46,064 nucleotides of DNA from Bryobacter sp. Its GTDB lineage: Bacteria; Acidobacteriota; Terriglobia; Bryobacterales; Bryobacteraceae. Under the pieces are notes generated by a model. The model was given only the letters and a program-made list of their open reading frames with translations. It ran no database searches and had not been told where the DNA came from. The stretch is from assembly GCA_022843605.1 (NCBI GenBank), contig JALHNI010000033.1:1-46064 (forward strand), given 5' to 3'. Below are positions 8,302 to 16,585 of this stretch, one piece after another. Numbering within the stretch: the first letter of the stretch is position 1; the number at the start of each line of letters is the position of its first letter. The position numbers were made by a program, and so were the translations under genes.

Positions 8302-9614
8302 TTTCCCGTTACACGCGCCCCGAGATGGGCCGCATTTGGAGTGAGCAGAACAAGTATCAGCAATGGCTGGAGGTGGAATTAGCCGCCTCGGAGACTCTGG
8401 CCGAGTTAGGCCAGGTTCCGGCCGATGCCGTGAAACTCTTGCGCGCTCACGCCGGCTTCAGCGTTGAGCGCATCGAAGCGATTGAGCGAGAGACGCGCCA
8501 CGATGTCATCGCCTTTACCACCGCGGTAGCGGAATCAATGGCGGCGGCAGGCCACGCCGAAGCTTCCCGCTGGTTCCACTTCGGCATGACGTCCAACGAC
8601 GTCGTCGATACGGCCCAGGCGAAGCAAATGAAACAGGCCGCGGAACTGATCCTGGCCGGAATCGACCCGTTGCTCGCCGCCCTTGAGCGCCGCGCCAAGG
8701 AGTTCCAGCACGCGGTACAGATTGGCCGCACGCATGGTATTCACGCTGAGCCGATCACCTTCGGCTTAAAGCTCGCACTTTGGTACGACGAACTGCGCCG
8801 CAACCGCGCCCGCTTTGCCCAGGCGGCCGATGAGGCCCGCACGGGCAAGATCTCCGGAGCCGTCGGTACTTTGGCCCATCTGCCAATTGAAGCCGAAGAA
8901 CGCATCTGCGCCAAACTCGGCTTACGCGCTGCTCCCATCTCCTCACAGGTGCTCTCACGCGATCTCCATGCCGCCTACATCTCGGCCCTGGCCCTGGTGT
9001 GCGCGACGCTTGAGAAGATCGCCCTCGAAGTGCGGCACCTGCAACGCACCGAAGTCCGCGAAGTGATGGAGCCATTTGCTACCGGCCAGAAGGGCTCGTC
9101 GGCGATGCCGCACAAGAAGAATCCGATTGTCTGCGAGCAAATCTGTGGACTGGCCCGTGTGGTCCGTTCCAACCTGCAAGCCGCTTTCGAGAACATCGCC
9201 CTCTGGCATGAGCGCGACATCTCGCACAGCTCGGTGGAGCGCGTCATTCTGCCCGATAGCTGCATCCTCACCGACTATCTGCTGGCCAAAACGCTTTGGC
9301 TAGTGGACGGTATGCGCGTCTTTCCGGAACGCATGAAGAAGAACCTGGAATCGACGACTGGCCTGGTTTTCTCCGGCCAGGTGCTGCTGGATCTGGTGGC
9401 CGCCGGGATGCTGCGCGAGAAAGCCTACAAGCTGGTGCAGACCCACGCGCTCGCCTGCTGGGAATCGGATGGCGACTTCAAGGCGACCATTCAGTCCCTG
9501 CCCGAGATCACGCAGCAGGTATCGGCCGAGCAACTCGCCCACGCCTTCTCTTACGGGCGGCAGTTGGGTAACGTGGACGCGATTTTTGCGCGCGTTTTCG
9601 GGCCGCTCACTTAA
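8298..9614 (+). CDS. purB: Adenylosuccinate lyase
   Basis: Purine biosynthesis enzyme that splits fumarate from adenylosuccinate and from SAICAR. The 438 aa match the short bacterial form. Visible: the N-terminal YTRPEM, the [12 protein letters not shown] segment (94-104), the RTHG general acid His146, and the fumarase/aspartase-superfamily signature [11 protein letters not shown] (266-276) with its catalytic serine. The ATG at 8298 is chosen because it overlaps the upstream stop (ATGA) and gives the conserved N-terminus; longer starts run antisense-like through the upstream gene. The 3' end overlaps the convergent membrane-protein gene by 8 nt. Confidence 0.96.
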   Translation: MISRYTRPEMGRIWSEQNKYQQWLEVELAASETLAELGQVPADAVKLLRAHAGFSVERIEAIERETRHDVIAFTTAVAESMAAAGHAEASRWFHFGMTSNDVVDTAQAKQMKQAAELILAGIDPLLAALERRAKEFQHAVQIGRTHGIHAEPITFGLKLALWYDELRRNRARFAQAADEARTGKISGAVGTLAHLPIEAEERICAKLGLRAAPISSQVLSRDLHAAYISALALVCATLEKIALEVRHLQRTEVREVMEPFATGQKGSSAMPHKKNPIVCEQICGLARVVRSNLQAAFENIALWHERDISHSSVERVILPDSCILTDYLLAKTLWLVDGMRVFPERMKKNLESTTGLVFSGQVLLDLVAAGMLREKAYKLVQTHALACWESDGDFKATIQSLPEITQQVSAEQLAHAFSYGRQLGNVDAIFARVFGPLT

Positions 9615-10017
9615 AGCGGCGCATCGCGAAAAACAGGCCAATCGCCCCCGTAAAACTTGCCAAGCCGGCCGCGGTCTGCGCCGAAGTCAGTTCGGCGGAA
9701 GGGCGGGTCTCTTCGGCGCCGGCGATGGCCATACTGGCCACAATCGCGACGGAGGCGAGCAACAGCACGATTGCCGCCGCGCGACCCACTTTGCCGGCCC
9801 ACGAGCGCTGAAAAGCCAGTGCCGAAGCGCTCAGCAATGCCAGCAAGGCACCCAACACGCAGCCGATCAGCGAGACGAGCTCAAAGGGATTGTCGCCACG
9901 GCCGAAATTGGGGTCGCCCATTAGCGCACCCACCAGACGGGTCACCAGAAACAGCACGAAGAAGGCGGCACCACTGGTAATCACCAGCGCCATCCGAAGG
10001 TGAGTTGGCAGCGACAT
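9607..10017 (-). CDS. Small four-helix membrane protein, unknown
   Basis: A 136-aa hydrophobic protein with four likely membrane helices at about 8-32, 46-69, 78-100 and 113-131. A polar loop (33-45) and a short basic tail (RRFK) follow. No motif or family is recognised. It begins one base inside the clpS stop (TGATG at 10017), so it is cotranslated with clpS. It ends 8 nt inside the convergent purB gene. Confidence 0.65.
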   Translation of the reverse strand: MSLPTHLRMALVITSGAAFFVLFLVTRLVGALMGDPNFGRGDNPFELVSLIGCVLGALLALLSASALAFQRSWAGKVGRAAAIVLLLASVAIVASMAIAGAEETRPSAELTSAQTAAGLASFTGAIGLFFAMRRFK

Positions 10018-10352
10018 CAGCCGGCCGCGGGTTCAAGCTCCGCCGACATCGATCCTTTGGAGCGAGGCATGCGCCAATCGGCGCCATAGTTGTGGACTTG
10101 CTGGCGGGCAAACTCAGCCGGCTCCAGTTCGCAGGTGAGGATCACCGTGCGCCCGGTCGCATCCACTTCCACCGCGTGATTAAAGGCCGACGAGGCCGAA
10201 AGCAGGAACAGTTTCTGGAGCATTTCGATCACGTAGTCGTAAGTGTGATCGTCATCGTCGAGCAGGACGACGTGAAAAAGCTTTGCGTGTTCTCCGCCAG
10301 TTAGGCCGGACTCATCAATTTCAATATCGGGGGATACGATCGTGGGGGACAT
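10017..10352 (-). CDS. clpS: ClpS-like adaptor of the Clp protease
   Basis: Adaptor that delivers substrates, classically N-degron proteins, to ClpAP/ClpCP. The ClpS core begins at about residue 26 (LFHVVLLDDDDHTYDYVIEML), followed by a helix and a GRTVILTCELEPAEFA region, then HNYGAD. The 111-aa length fits. Compared with E. coli ClpS, the pocket NDDYT reads DDDDHT, and the conserved His that contacts the N-degron amino group is not evident, so substrate choice may differ. It is cotranslated with the downstream membrane protein (TGATG junction). No clpA/clpC gene is in the window. Confidence 0.85.
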   Translation of the reverse strand: MSPTIVSPDIEIDESGLTGGEHAKLFHVVLLDDDDHTYDYVIEMLQKLFLLSASSAFNHAVEVDATGRTVILTCELEPAEFARQQVHNYGADWRMPRSKGSMSAELEPAAG

Positions 10353-10458
10353 TCAGACGGACTCAAACCTTTTGGAATAATAGCGAACTGCTGCGCCGGC
10401 GCCAACATAGCCGCCAGGACTTCTTATTGTACCCGGCATAACCCGCATTGGGAAGAGA

Positions 10459-11247
10459 CTAAGGTTTCATCAACTGCTCGATTCCGGTCTCCGTCTGCAA
10501 TCGCTGCATGCCGCGTAGCCAACGGTCATAGTCGGTGGCTTTGCGGCGGAAATACTCGGCGACTTCCGGGTGCGGCAGAATGAGGAAGTTCTCCTTCGCC
10601 AAGCCTTCGATGACCGCGGAGGCAACAGCGGAAGGGTCAAGCGCGCTATCGACCAGGAAGTTCATGGAACCATGGCTGGCCTCTTCGAGCAATGCGGTCT
10701 TTACCCCTTGCGGACATAGGGCGAACACCTTAAGTCCCCGGGAGCCATAGGTCACGGCCAGCCATTCGGCGAATGCCATCGCCGCATGCTTCGAAACGGC
10801 ATAAGGAGCCGAACCAAGTTGAGTGAGCAGACCAGCGGCGGAGACCGTTTGTAACATGGCGCCTTCGCCATTTCGCAGTAAGCGCGGCACCAGATGACGG
10901 GCCAGCCAGACGTGCGACATGAAGTTAATCTTCATGATGCGCTCCCACTGGGCATCGGTGACGTGAAGCCCACCTTCCATACCGATGCCGGCGTTCGAAC
11001 AGAAAAGTCCGATGCCACCGTAGGCATATTCCACGGTTTCAATGAGGTTCACCAGATCGGCTTCCACGGAGACATCGCAGCCAATTGCCATCCCGCCGAA
11101 ACCGGCGGCAACTTGTTGCGCCGCTTCAAGGTCCAGGTCGGCGACAACGACGGCCCGGGCGCCCTCCACGGCGAAGCGTTCAGCGAGGGCGCGACCGATG
11201 CCGTGGGCCCCGCCAGTGACTATACAAACTTGATCTTTTACCGTCAT
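10459..11247 (-). CDS. SDR family NAD(P)-dependent oxidoreductase
   Basis: A complete classical SDR (262 aa) of unknown substrate. Seen: the cofactor loop TGGAHGIG (11-18), acidic Asp37/Asp39 after the second strand (VADLD) suggesting NAD preference, the SNAG motif (84-87), catalytic Ser136, Tyr149 and Lys153 (YAVSK), and CPQGVKT. The C-terminal extension of about 40 residues ends in an Arg-rich helix. The gene is divergent from the alcohol dehydrogenase gene, with 43 nt between starts, so the two may share a control region. Confidence 0.92.
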   Translation of the reverse strand: MTVKDQVCIVTGGAHGIGRALAERFAVEGARAVVVADLDLEAAQQVAAGFGGMAIGCDVSVEADLVNLIETVEYAYGGIGLFCSNAGIGMEGGLHVTDAQWERIMKINFMSHVWLARHLVPRLLRNGEGAMLQTVSAAGLLTQLGSAPYAVSKHAAMAFAEWLAVTYGSRGLKVFALCPQGVKTALLEEASHGSMNFLVDSALDPSAVASAVIEGLAKENFLILPHPEVAEYFRRKATDYDRWLRGMQRLQTETGIEQLMKP

Positions 11248-11290
11248 CGAGTCTGATTGTACTCACGCCCGAGCCGTTACACTAGCGGGT

Positions 11291-12310
11291 ATGCGCTGCT
11301 ACCAAGTCGAGAGCTTCGGTCTGGATCATTTGAAGATGGTGAAGCAGGCGGGCTCCTCCGCGCCAGGTCCCGGTCTGGTACTGGTGCAGATTAAGGCCGT
11401 CAGCCTGAACTTCCGCGACCTGATGATGGTGCAGGGACTCTATAACCCCAAGCAGAAGCTTCCCCTGGTTCCCTGCTCCGACGGCGCGGGCGTCGTACTG
11501 GCCGTAGGCGAAGGCGTCATGCGGGTGAAGGTGGGCGACCGGGTAATGGGCATCTTCTCGCAAAGCTGGCTCGCCGGACCAGCCACGCGCGAACGCTCGA
11601 GTCACACGCTGGGCGGGCCGCTCGAAGGTACGCTCACCGAGGAGCGAATCTTCCCGGCCGAGGGTCTCGTACATACGCCGGACTATCTCAGCGACGTGGA
11701 GGCGGCGACCCTGCCCTGTACCGCGGTCACCGCCTGGCATGCCCTGGTGGAACGCGGCAACCTGCGCGCTGGTGAAACGGTGTTGCTGCAGGGTACCGGC
11801 GGACTCTCGATGAGTGCCCTCCAAACGGCGAAGCTCATGGGCGCGCGCGTGATCATCACCTCGTCCAGCGATGAGAAGCTTGAACGGGCCAAAGCCCTGG
11901 GCGCGGCCGCCGGGATCAATTACAAGACGACGCCGGGCTGGGACAAGACCGTGCGCGAACTCACCGGCGGCGTGGGCGTCGACCACGTGGTGGAGCTAGG
12001 TGGCGCAGATACCTGGAATAAGAGCCTGCGCGCAGTGCGCGTGGGCGGGCATATCGCCGTCATTGGCGTCCTGGGCGGCGCGGGTTCACCGGAGGTGAGC
12101 CTGGTTCCGGTGCTGATGCAGAACCTGCGGATCAACGGGGTGTTTGTCGGCAGCCGCGACATCTTCGAGGCCATGTTAAAGGCCTACACGCTCGGCGAGG
12201 TCCGGCCCGTGGTGGACCGCGTTTTCCCCTTTAGCGACGCGCCGGCCGCGTTCCGCCATTTGGCCGGCGGCGGACACTTCGGCAAGATCGTAATTGAGAT
12301 GGAGGGCTAA
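11291..12310 (+). CDS. Zinc-independent alcohol dehydrogenase/quinone oxidoreductase-like (MDR)
   Basis: Medium-chain dehydrogenase (339 aa) with an N-terminal GroES-like domain and a C-terminal Rossmann domain. The motif VSLNFRDLMMVQG and the lack of catalytic and structural zinc ligands place it with quinone oxidoreductase-like, NADPH-dependent enzymes. The cofactor loop GTGGLSMSALQTAKLMGA (about 177-194) is clear. The stop TAA (12308-12310) is immediately followed by the GTG start of the esterase gene, so the two form an operon. The substrate is unknown. Confidence 0.9.
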   Translation: MRCYQVESFGLDHLKMVKQAGSSAPGPGLVLVQIKAVSLNFRDLMMVQGLYNPKQKLPLVPCSDGAGVVLAVGEGVMRVKVGDRVMGIFSQSWLAGPATRERSSHTLGGPLEGTLTEERIFPAEGLVHTPDYLSDVEAATLPCTAVTAWHALVERGNLRAGETVLLQGTGGLSMSALQTAKLMGARVIITSSSDEKLERAKALGAAAGINYKTTPGWDKTVRELTGGVGVDHVVELGGADTWNKSLRAVRVGGHIAVIGVLGGAGSPEVSLVPVLMQNLRINGVFVGSRDIFEAMLKAYTLGEVRPVVDRVFPFSDAPAAFRHLAGGGHFGKIVIEMEG

Positions 12311-13038
12311 GTGCGGCGAGAGATCACCGGTTGGTATAGCGAGCGCTTGCACCGGCACATGCCGCTGGTGGCTTATGGGCACTATGGTCCGCCGGTGCTG
12401 ATGCTGCCGACTGCCGCGGCCGACTTCCTCGAATACGAGCGCTTTGGGCTGATCGACTCGTTAAGTTGGTTTCTGAACGAGGGCAAGGTAAAGCTGTACT
12501 CCGTGGATAGCGTCAACCGGCTGGGGCTGATGAACGAGCAGGCGTCGCCGGAAGAGAAGATCGCGTGGATGCAGCGTTATGACGCCTATCTCACCGAAGA
12601 AGTCCTGCCCCTGATTCGCGCCGATAGCGGTGGCTGCGCGCCAATGATCATGGGCATTAGCCTGGGTTCTTCACTGGCGGCCAACACCTTCTTCAAGCAT
12701 CCCGACCTCTTCAGCGGCGCGATGCTGATCAGCGGCAGCTACGACCTGCGCGGCTTCTTCAACGGCTTTTACAACGAAGACCTATACTTCAACAACCCGG
12801 TGGACTTCGTGGGCGGCATGCACGAAGGGCATCAGCTCAACGTCTTGCGCCATGGAGGCAAAAATTTACCGGCCAGGGGCAGTGGGAAGCCCCGCATCGC
12901 GCGCGGCAGCTTGCCAACATCCTTTCGGCAAAAGGCATCCCACACCAACTCGACGTCTGGGGACACGACGTGGCGCACGACTGGCCCTGGTGGCGCAAAT
13001 TGGTGCCGCAGTACTTCGGACAACGCTTCGGATCGTGA
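12311..13038 (+). pseudogene. Alpha/beta-hydrolase esterase, one frameshift
   Basis: Alpha/beta-hydrolase esterase interrupted near its end. From the GTG at 12311 the frame encodes the core with GISLG (nucleophile Ser117) up to about residue 184. It then runs into a nonsense tail ending at 13057. A -1 shift at 12860-12868 restores TGQGQWEAP..., AKGIPHQLDVWGHDV and a HDW motif carrying the likely catalytic His, ending at TGA 13036-13038 for about 242 aa. The break sits in the run AAAAATTTA. Loss of one A from an original run of six would explain it, but AAATTTA (12862-12868) is also a canonical -1 slippery heptamer in the correct frame. It directly follows the dehydrogenase stop. Confidence 0.8.
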
Positions 13039-13373
13039 CCAGTCTAGCCGGTCATGATAATAGCTTGAGGACATGGCAGCTTTGCATGGGCGGCTGCGAT
13101 GCCGGATCCGTTACGATCCTCGGTGATTTGGTCGATTTTGATACGTTGGCAGATCGGGAAGTACTCGGAGACGGTAACCGTTGATCCGGGCGGTTCTGGA
13201 TAGGCATGTCTGATCTGGTGGCGCGGGGAACAACAAGCCAGATTGTTCTCCACGCAAGGTCCGGTTCTGCAACGGATCGACCAGGAGGGAAGCTTCGTTG
13301 ACTGTAGTCCCAACCTACGCAAAAGAAAGGCGCCGGGATCGCTCCCGGCGCCTTTTCTGTAGCTTAAGACTGG
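13039..13373. other. Intergenic stretch between esterase and M48 protease
   Basis: About 335 bp between convergent genes. It contains a strong inverted repeat, listed separately as a terminator. A 92-codon minus-strand open frame (13044-13322) has no family resemblance or ribosome-binding site. Nothing else is recognised. Confidence 0.6.
13327..13354. terminator. Bidirectional intrinsic terminator
   Basis: A perfect 12-bp inverted repeat (13327-13338 with 13343-13354, loop TCGC) rich in GGCGCCGGG is preceded by an A-rich run and followed by TTTTCT. It can therefore terminate both the plus-strand dehydrogenase/esterase transcript and the minus-strand M48 transcript. It lies 20 nt from the M48 stop. 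Confidence 0.85.
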
Positions 13374-14429
13374 CTACTGACGTTTCTTGAGCGTAGGACG
13401 CTCGTCTTCTTCCGTAGGAGCCTTCTTGCCGCCGCTGCCGTCGTCCGACGGGATGGTGCCGCCGGGGGCACGCTTCAAGCGGGGGCGGTTGGGATCCTCG
13501 GGGGTCGCCTTGCGACGGCCGTTCAAGGCCAGCAAGCGCGCCTTCACTTCGTTGAACTCGGAGGTGGTGACGACGTAGTCAGGACGGGCCGTCAGCATCT
13601 CGCCGATATTCTTCTGCGCGTCAGTGACGCGCTCACCAGTGGGCGGATGCGAAGAAAAGATCTTCGACATCGTGCCGGGCTTACGCTTTTCCCGCGATTG
13701 CAGCTTCTCGAAGAAGTCCACAAACGAGGTCGGGTCGTAGCCGGATTTGTACATGTACTGCAGGCCAAGCACGTCGGCTTCCCGCTCCTGCGCCTGGTTG
13801 AACTGCAGGAAGGCGAGCGGAATCAGGATGCTCGCGCCCTGCCGGATCGCGAGGCCGGTCCAGCCGAAGCCGGTGAACATCAACGGGATCGTCGCCAGGT
13901 TGGCGAGCGTGCCCTTGGTGGCCTGCTTCGTGCCGTGGCGCGCCGCAATGTGCGCGATTTCGTGACCCATCACACCAGCCAGCTCCGATTCGGACTCGGC
14001 GGCCATGATCAGGCCCGTGTTGACATAAAAGAATCCGCCGGGCAACGCGAACGCATTCACGTCCTCGCTATCCACCACCTTGATGGTGAAAGGGACCTTG
14101 GCATCCGAATTGCGCACGAGGTTCTGGCCGACACGGCTTACGTATTCGGCGACTAGGGGATCGTCAACGATCTTCGCCTGCCGCTCGATATCGGTGGCGA
14201 GGCTCTTGCCCAGTGCGATCTCTTTCTCGAGAGAGTAAAAGTTAAGACCTTTGCCTACGTCGCGGTTGCCGATCTGGTCGGGATCCTTCTTCGCAGGCTT
14301 TTTCTTCTCGGTCTTTTTGGTTTCCGTCTTGGCGGAGGTGTCAGGTGTCTTGGTATCGCCGGCAAAGGCGCTCAGGCTAGTGGCCAAGGTAATGGCCAGA
14401 GCCTTAGAATTCAAAAGTTTGCGGAGCAT
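13374..14429 (-). CDS. Periplasmic M48-family zinc metalloprotease
   Basis: Exported M48 peptidase (351 aa), of the soluble periplasmic type related to BepA/LoiP. The start at 14429 is preferred because it follows AAGGAG and gives a clean signal peptide (MLRKLLNSKALAITL... AFAG, cut near 23); an upstream ATG at 14504 would bury the signal. A Lys/Glu/Thr-rich linker (25-50) precedes the catalytic domain. The active site is HEIAH (His156, Glu157, His160), with the third zinc ligand in the EREAD motif (215-219). The tail (about 300-351) is low-complexity, basic and acidic. Its likely role is envelope quality control or cleavage of misassembled outer-membrane proteins, inferred from the family. 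Confidence 0.9.
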   Translation of the reverse strand: MLRKLLNSKALAITLATSLSAFAGDTKTPDTSAKTETKKTEKKKPAKKDPDQIGNRDVGKGLNFYSLEKEIALGKSLATDIERQAKIVDDPLVAEYVSRVGQNLVRNSDAKVPFTIKVVDSEDVNAFALPGGFFYVNTGLIMAAESESELAGVMGHEIAHIAARHGTKQATKGTLANLATIPLMFTGFGWTGLAIRQGASILIPLAFLQFNQAQEREADVLGLQYMYKSGYDPTSFVDFFEKLQSREKRKPGTMSKIFSSHPPTGERVTDAQKNIGEMLTARPDYVVTTSEFNEVKARLLALNGRRKATPEDPNRPRLKRAPGGTIPSDDGSGGKKAPTEEDERPTLKKRQ

Positions 14430-14551
14430 ATTCTTCTCCTTGGTCGAACCCGTCGGCGCCCGAAAAAGTCGCGGCGCCTGCCACCAGTATAGTCTGATTT
14501 GCAAAACTGATAAGCGGCAACGTCTACTGCAATTAACGTATATTCTTATCT

Positions 14552-15715
14552 GTGGGTTCCGAAAACCTTTTGACGACCGCGGATTTTGCCGCCAATGCCG
14601 ATGTCTGGCGCCAGTACCGGGCTCAGTTCCCCGTTTTGGCCAACCTCACCTACCTGAACCATGCCGCCGTAGCGCCGCTTTGCAAGCCAGCCGCCGACGC
14701 CATGCGCTGGAACGCCGACGACGCCGAGACCTGGGGCAGCTTCCACTACGACCGCTGGATGAAGTGCTATGACGACTTCCGCGCTCAGTGCGCCCGGATG
14801 ATCAACGCCGACCCCGGCGAGATCGCGATCGTCAAAAACACCTCCGAGGGCATTGCCACGGTCCAGATGGGCCTCGCCTGGAAGACGGGCGACATCGTCG
14901 TTGCGTTTCGCGAAGAGTTCCCCGCCAACTACTTCCCCTGGCAGCGCCTGGAGGCCAAGGGCGTCGAGATCCGCTGGCTCTCCATCTATGATTCCCTCGA
15001 ACAGATCGAGGCCGCCGCGAAGGGCGCACGACTGCTCGCCATCAGCTACGTGAACTACCTTAGTGGCTATCGTGTCGACATCGAGGCGATCGGCGAAATC
15101 TGCGCCCGGCATGGAGTCTTCTACTTCGTCGATGCCATTCAGGGCCTGGGCGTCTACCCGATCGACGTCCGCAAAGCGAAGATTCATGCCCTCTCCGCCG
15201 ACGGCCACAAGTGGCTGCTGGGGCCGGAAGGCTGCGGCGTGATGTACATCCAGCAGGACCAGCAGGACTCAATCGAACCCGTCGAGTTCGGCTGGACCAA
15301 CGTCGCCGGCTACAACGACTACGCCTCGCGCGATATGGCCCTGCGCACCGACGCCGGCCGCTACGAGTGCGGCACCCTCAACACAGTGGGCTGCTTTGGC
15401 CTGGAAGCCTCCATGCGCTTCCTGAACGACATCGAAGAAGCCTACCCGGGAGGCCTCGCCCAACGCGTCACCATGCTGGCTGACCGTCTGGCCAGCGGCG
15501 CACAGAAGAAGGGCTACGAACTGATGATCGAGCGCCAACCCGCCTCGTCAGCCGGCATTGTCAGCTTCCGCAAAGAAGGCATTGACAGCCGCATGATCGT
15601 AGCGAAATTACGGGCGGAGAAGATCACCTCAGCTCCGCGACAAGGCTGGATTCGCGTCTCCCCGCACTTCTACCTCGAAACCGCCGAAGTCGATCGCGTC
15701 ATCGACCTGCTCTAA
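14552..15715 (+). CDS. Class V aminotransferase (PLP enzyme)
   Basis: Fold-type I PLP enzyme (387 aa) of the class V/cysteine desulfurase-like group. Seen: TYLNHAAVAP near the start, NTSEG (96-100) for phosphate binding, VDAIQ with Asp194 and Gln197, and the PLP-binding Lys220 in SADGHKW. The tail ends WIRVSPHFYLETAEVD as in class V transaminases. No catalytic Cys loop typical of IscS/SufS is evident, so a transaminase or lyase is more likely than a desulfurase. The start is a GTG at 14552, and the N-terminus is otherwise ordinary. The gene stands alone, divergent from the M48 gene with 122 bp between. The substrate is unknown. Confidence 0.9.
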   Translation: MGSENLLTTADFAANADVWRQYRAQFPVLANLTYLNHAAVAPLCKPAADAMRWNADDAETWGSFHYDRWMKCYDDFRAQCARMINADPGEIAIVKNTSEGIATVQMGLAWKTGDIVVAFREEFPANYFPWQRLEAKGVEIRWLSIYDSLEQIEAAAKGARLLAISYVNYLSGYRVDIEAIGEICARHGVFYFVDAIQGLGVYPIDVRKAKIHALSADGHKWLLGPEGCGVMYIQQDQQDSIEPVEFGWTNVAGYNDYASRDMALRTDAGRYECGTLNTVGCFGLEASMRFLNDIEEAYPGGLAQRVTMLADRLASGAQKKGYELMIERQPASSAGIVSFRKEGIDSRMIVAKLRAEKITSAPRQGWIRVSPHFYLETAEVDRVIDLL

Positions 15716-15807
15716 CAAATCTTCACAGATGTTGACAAAGGCTCCCGCCCACGGGCGGCTAAAGCCTTTGTTTCGCGTACGGCCATCCGCCTGCCATAGA
15801 GAGCGGG

Positions 15808-16560
15808 ATGAACCCGGAAACATCCCGCAGCCAGATGATCTCAGTCAGCGTCCATGCCGGCGCGCTGGCTTTGTTGATGCTGATTCCGTCGCTCACCTGG
15901 CAGCCGCTGCCAGTGGGTGAGCCACCGCTATCGATGCCGCTCGTGCCGCGCAAGCTTCTGTGGCGCACAGTAGACGCGGGCGGCGGCCAACAGCAGACGG
16001 CGCCGGCCAGACTCGGACGCGTTGAGGTGGCCGTCGCCCATCGCCCCTTGGTGCCGCCTACGACGCGGCCGCTCGACCACACGCCGAAGCTGATTGCCGA
16101 AGCCGCGATCGCGGTGGAGTTCGCCATGCCGAAGACCGACGTGCTCGGCGATCCACTAGCGACAGTAAAGGGCGCCGGCTCGCTCGGACGAGGCGGGCCC
16201 AGCGGCGTCGGCGACGGACGCGGCCCGGGAGTGGGCGACGGCCAGAATGCCGGCCTTGGCTCGGTCGCCTCCGCAGCCGAACGCTGGCGCGGCGTCACCG
16301 CCCCGGTGGTGATCCATCGTGTGGAACCCGACTATCCCGACGAAGCCCGCAAGGCCAAGTTTCAGGGTTCGGTGCTGGTGGCCGTCGAAGTCGACGAGAA
16401 CGGTCGTGTCCGCAGCTTGCGCGTCGTGAAGGCCGCAGGCCTCGGGCTCGACGAAAAGGCGCTCGAGGCCGTCCGGCAATGGCGCTTCCGGCCGGCCACA
16501 AGCGACGGGCGTCCAGTCGCGGTGCCGGCCCAGATCGAGGTGAGTTTCCACCTGCTCTGA
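15808..16560 (+). CDS. TonB family C-terminal domain protein
   Basis: TonB-like protein (250 aa). A short cytoplasmic start is followed by one membrane anchor (about 11-30), a Pro/Gly-rich periplasmic spacer (32-160, including a Gly-rich GRGGPSGVGDGRGPGVGDGQ-like stretch at 127-147), and a TonB C-terminal domain (about 164-250). That domain has PDYPDEARK, VDENGRV and a VRQWRFRPA motif. TonB proteins pass proton-motive energy from ExbB/ExbD to outer-membrane receptors. No exbB, exbD or receptor is nearby, so it may instead be one of the many TonB-domain paralogues of Acidobacteriota. The kinase gene begins 25 nt downstream and may be cotranscribed. Confidence 0.88.
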   Translation: MNPETSRSQMISVSVHAGALALLMLIPSLTWQPLPVGEPPLSMPLVPRKLLWRTVDAGGGQQQTAPARLGRVEVAVAHRPLVPPTTRPLDHTPKLIAEAAIAVEFAMPKTDVLGDPLATVKGAGSLGRGGPSGVGDGRGPGVGDGQNAGLGSVASAAERWRGVTAPVVIHRVEPDYPDEARKAKFQGSVLVAVEVDENGRVRSLRVVKAAGLGLDEKALEAVRQWRFRPATSDGRPVAVPAQIEVSFHLL

Positions 16561-16585
16561 ATCGGCTGCTAAACTGGCTAGCACT

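Noticed and set aside
13044..13322. 92-codon minus-strand frame in the esterase/M48 gap
   Set aside because: No ribosome-binding site, no family and unusual composition; considered as a gene remnant but unsupported.
14509..14550. GATAAG/CTTATC inverted repeat upstream of the aminotransferase
   Set aside because: Six bases separated by 30 nt are easily found by chance, and no matching promoter was seen.
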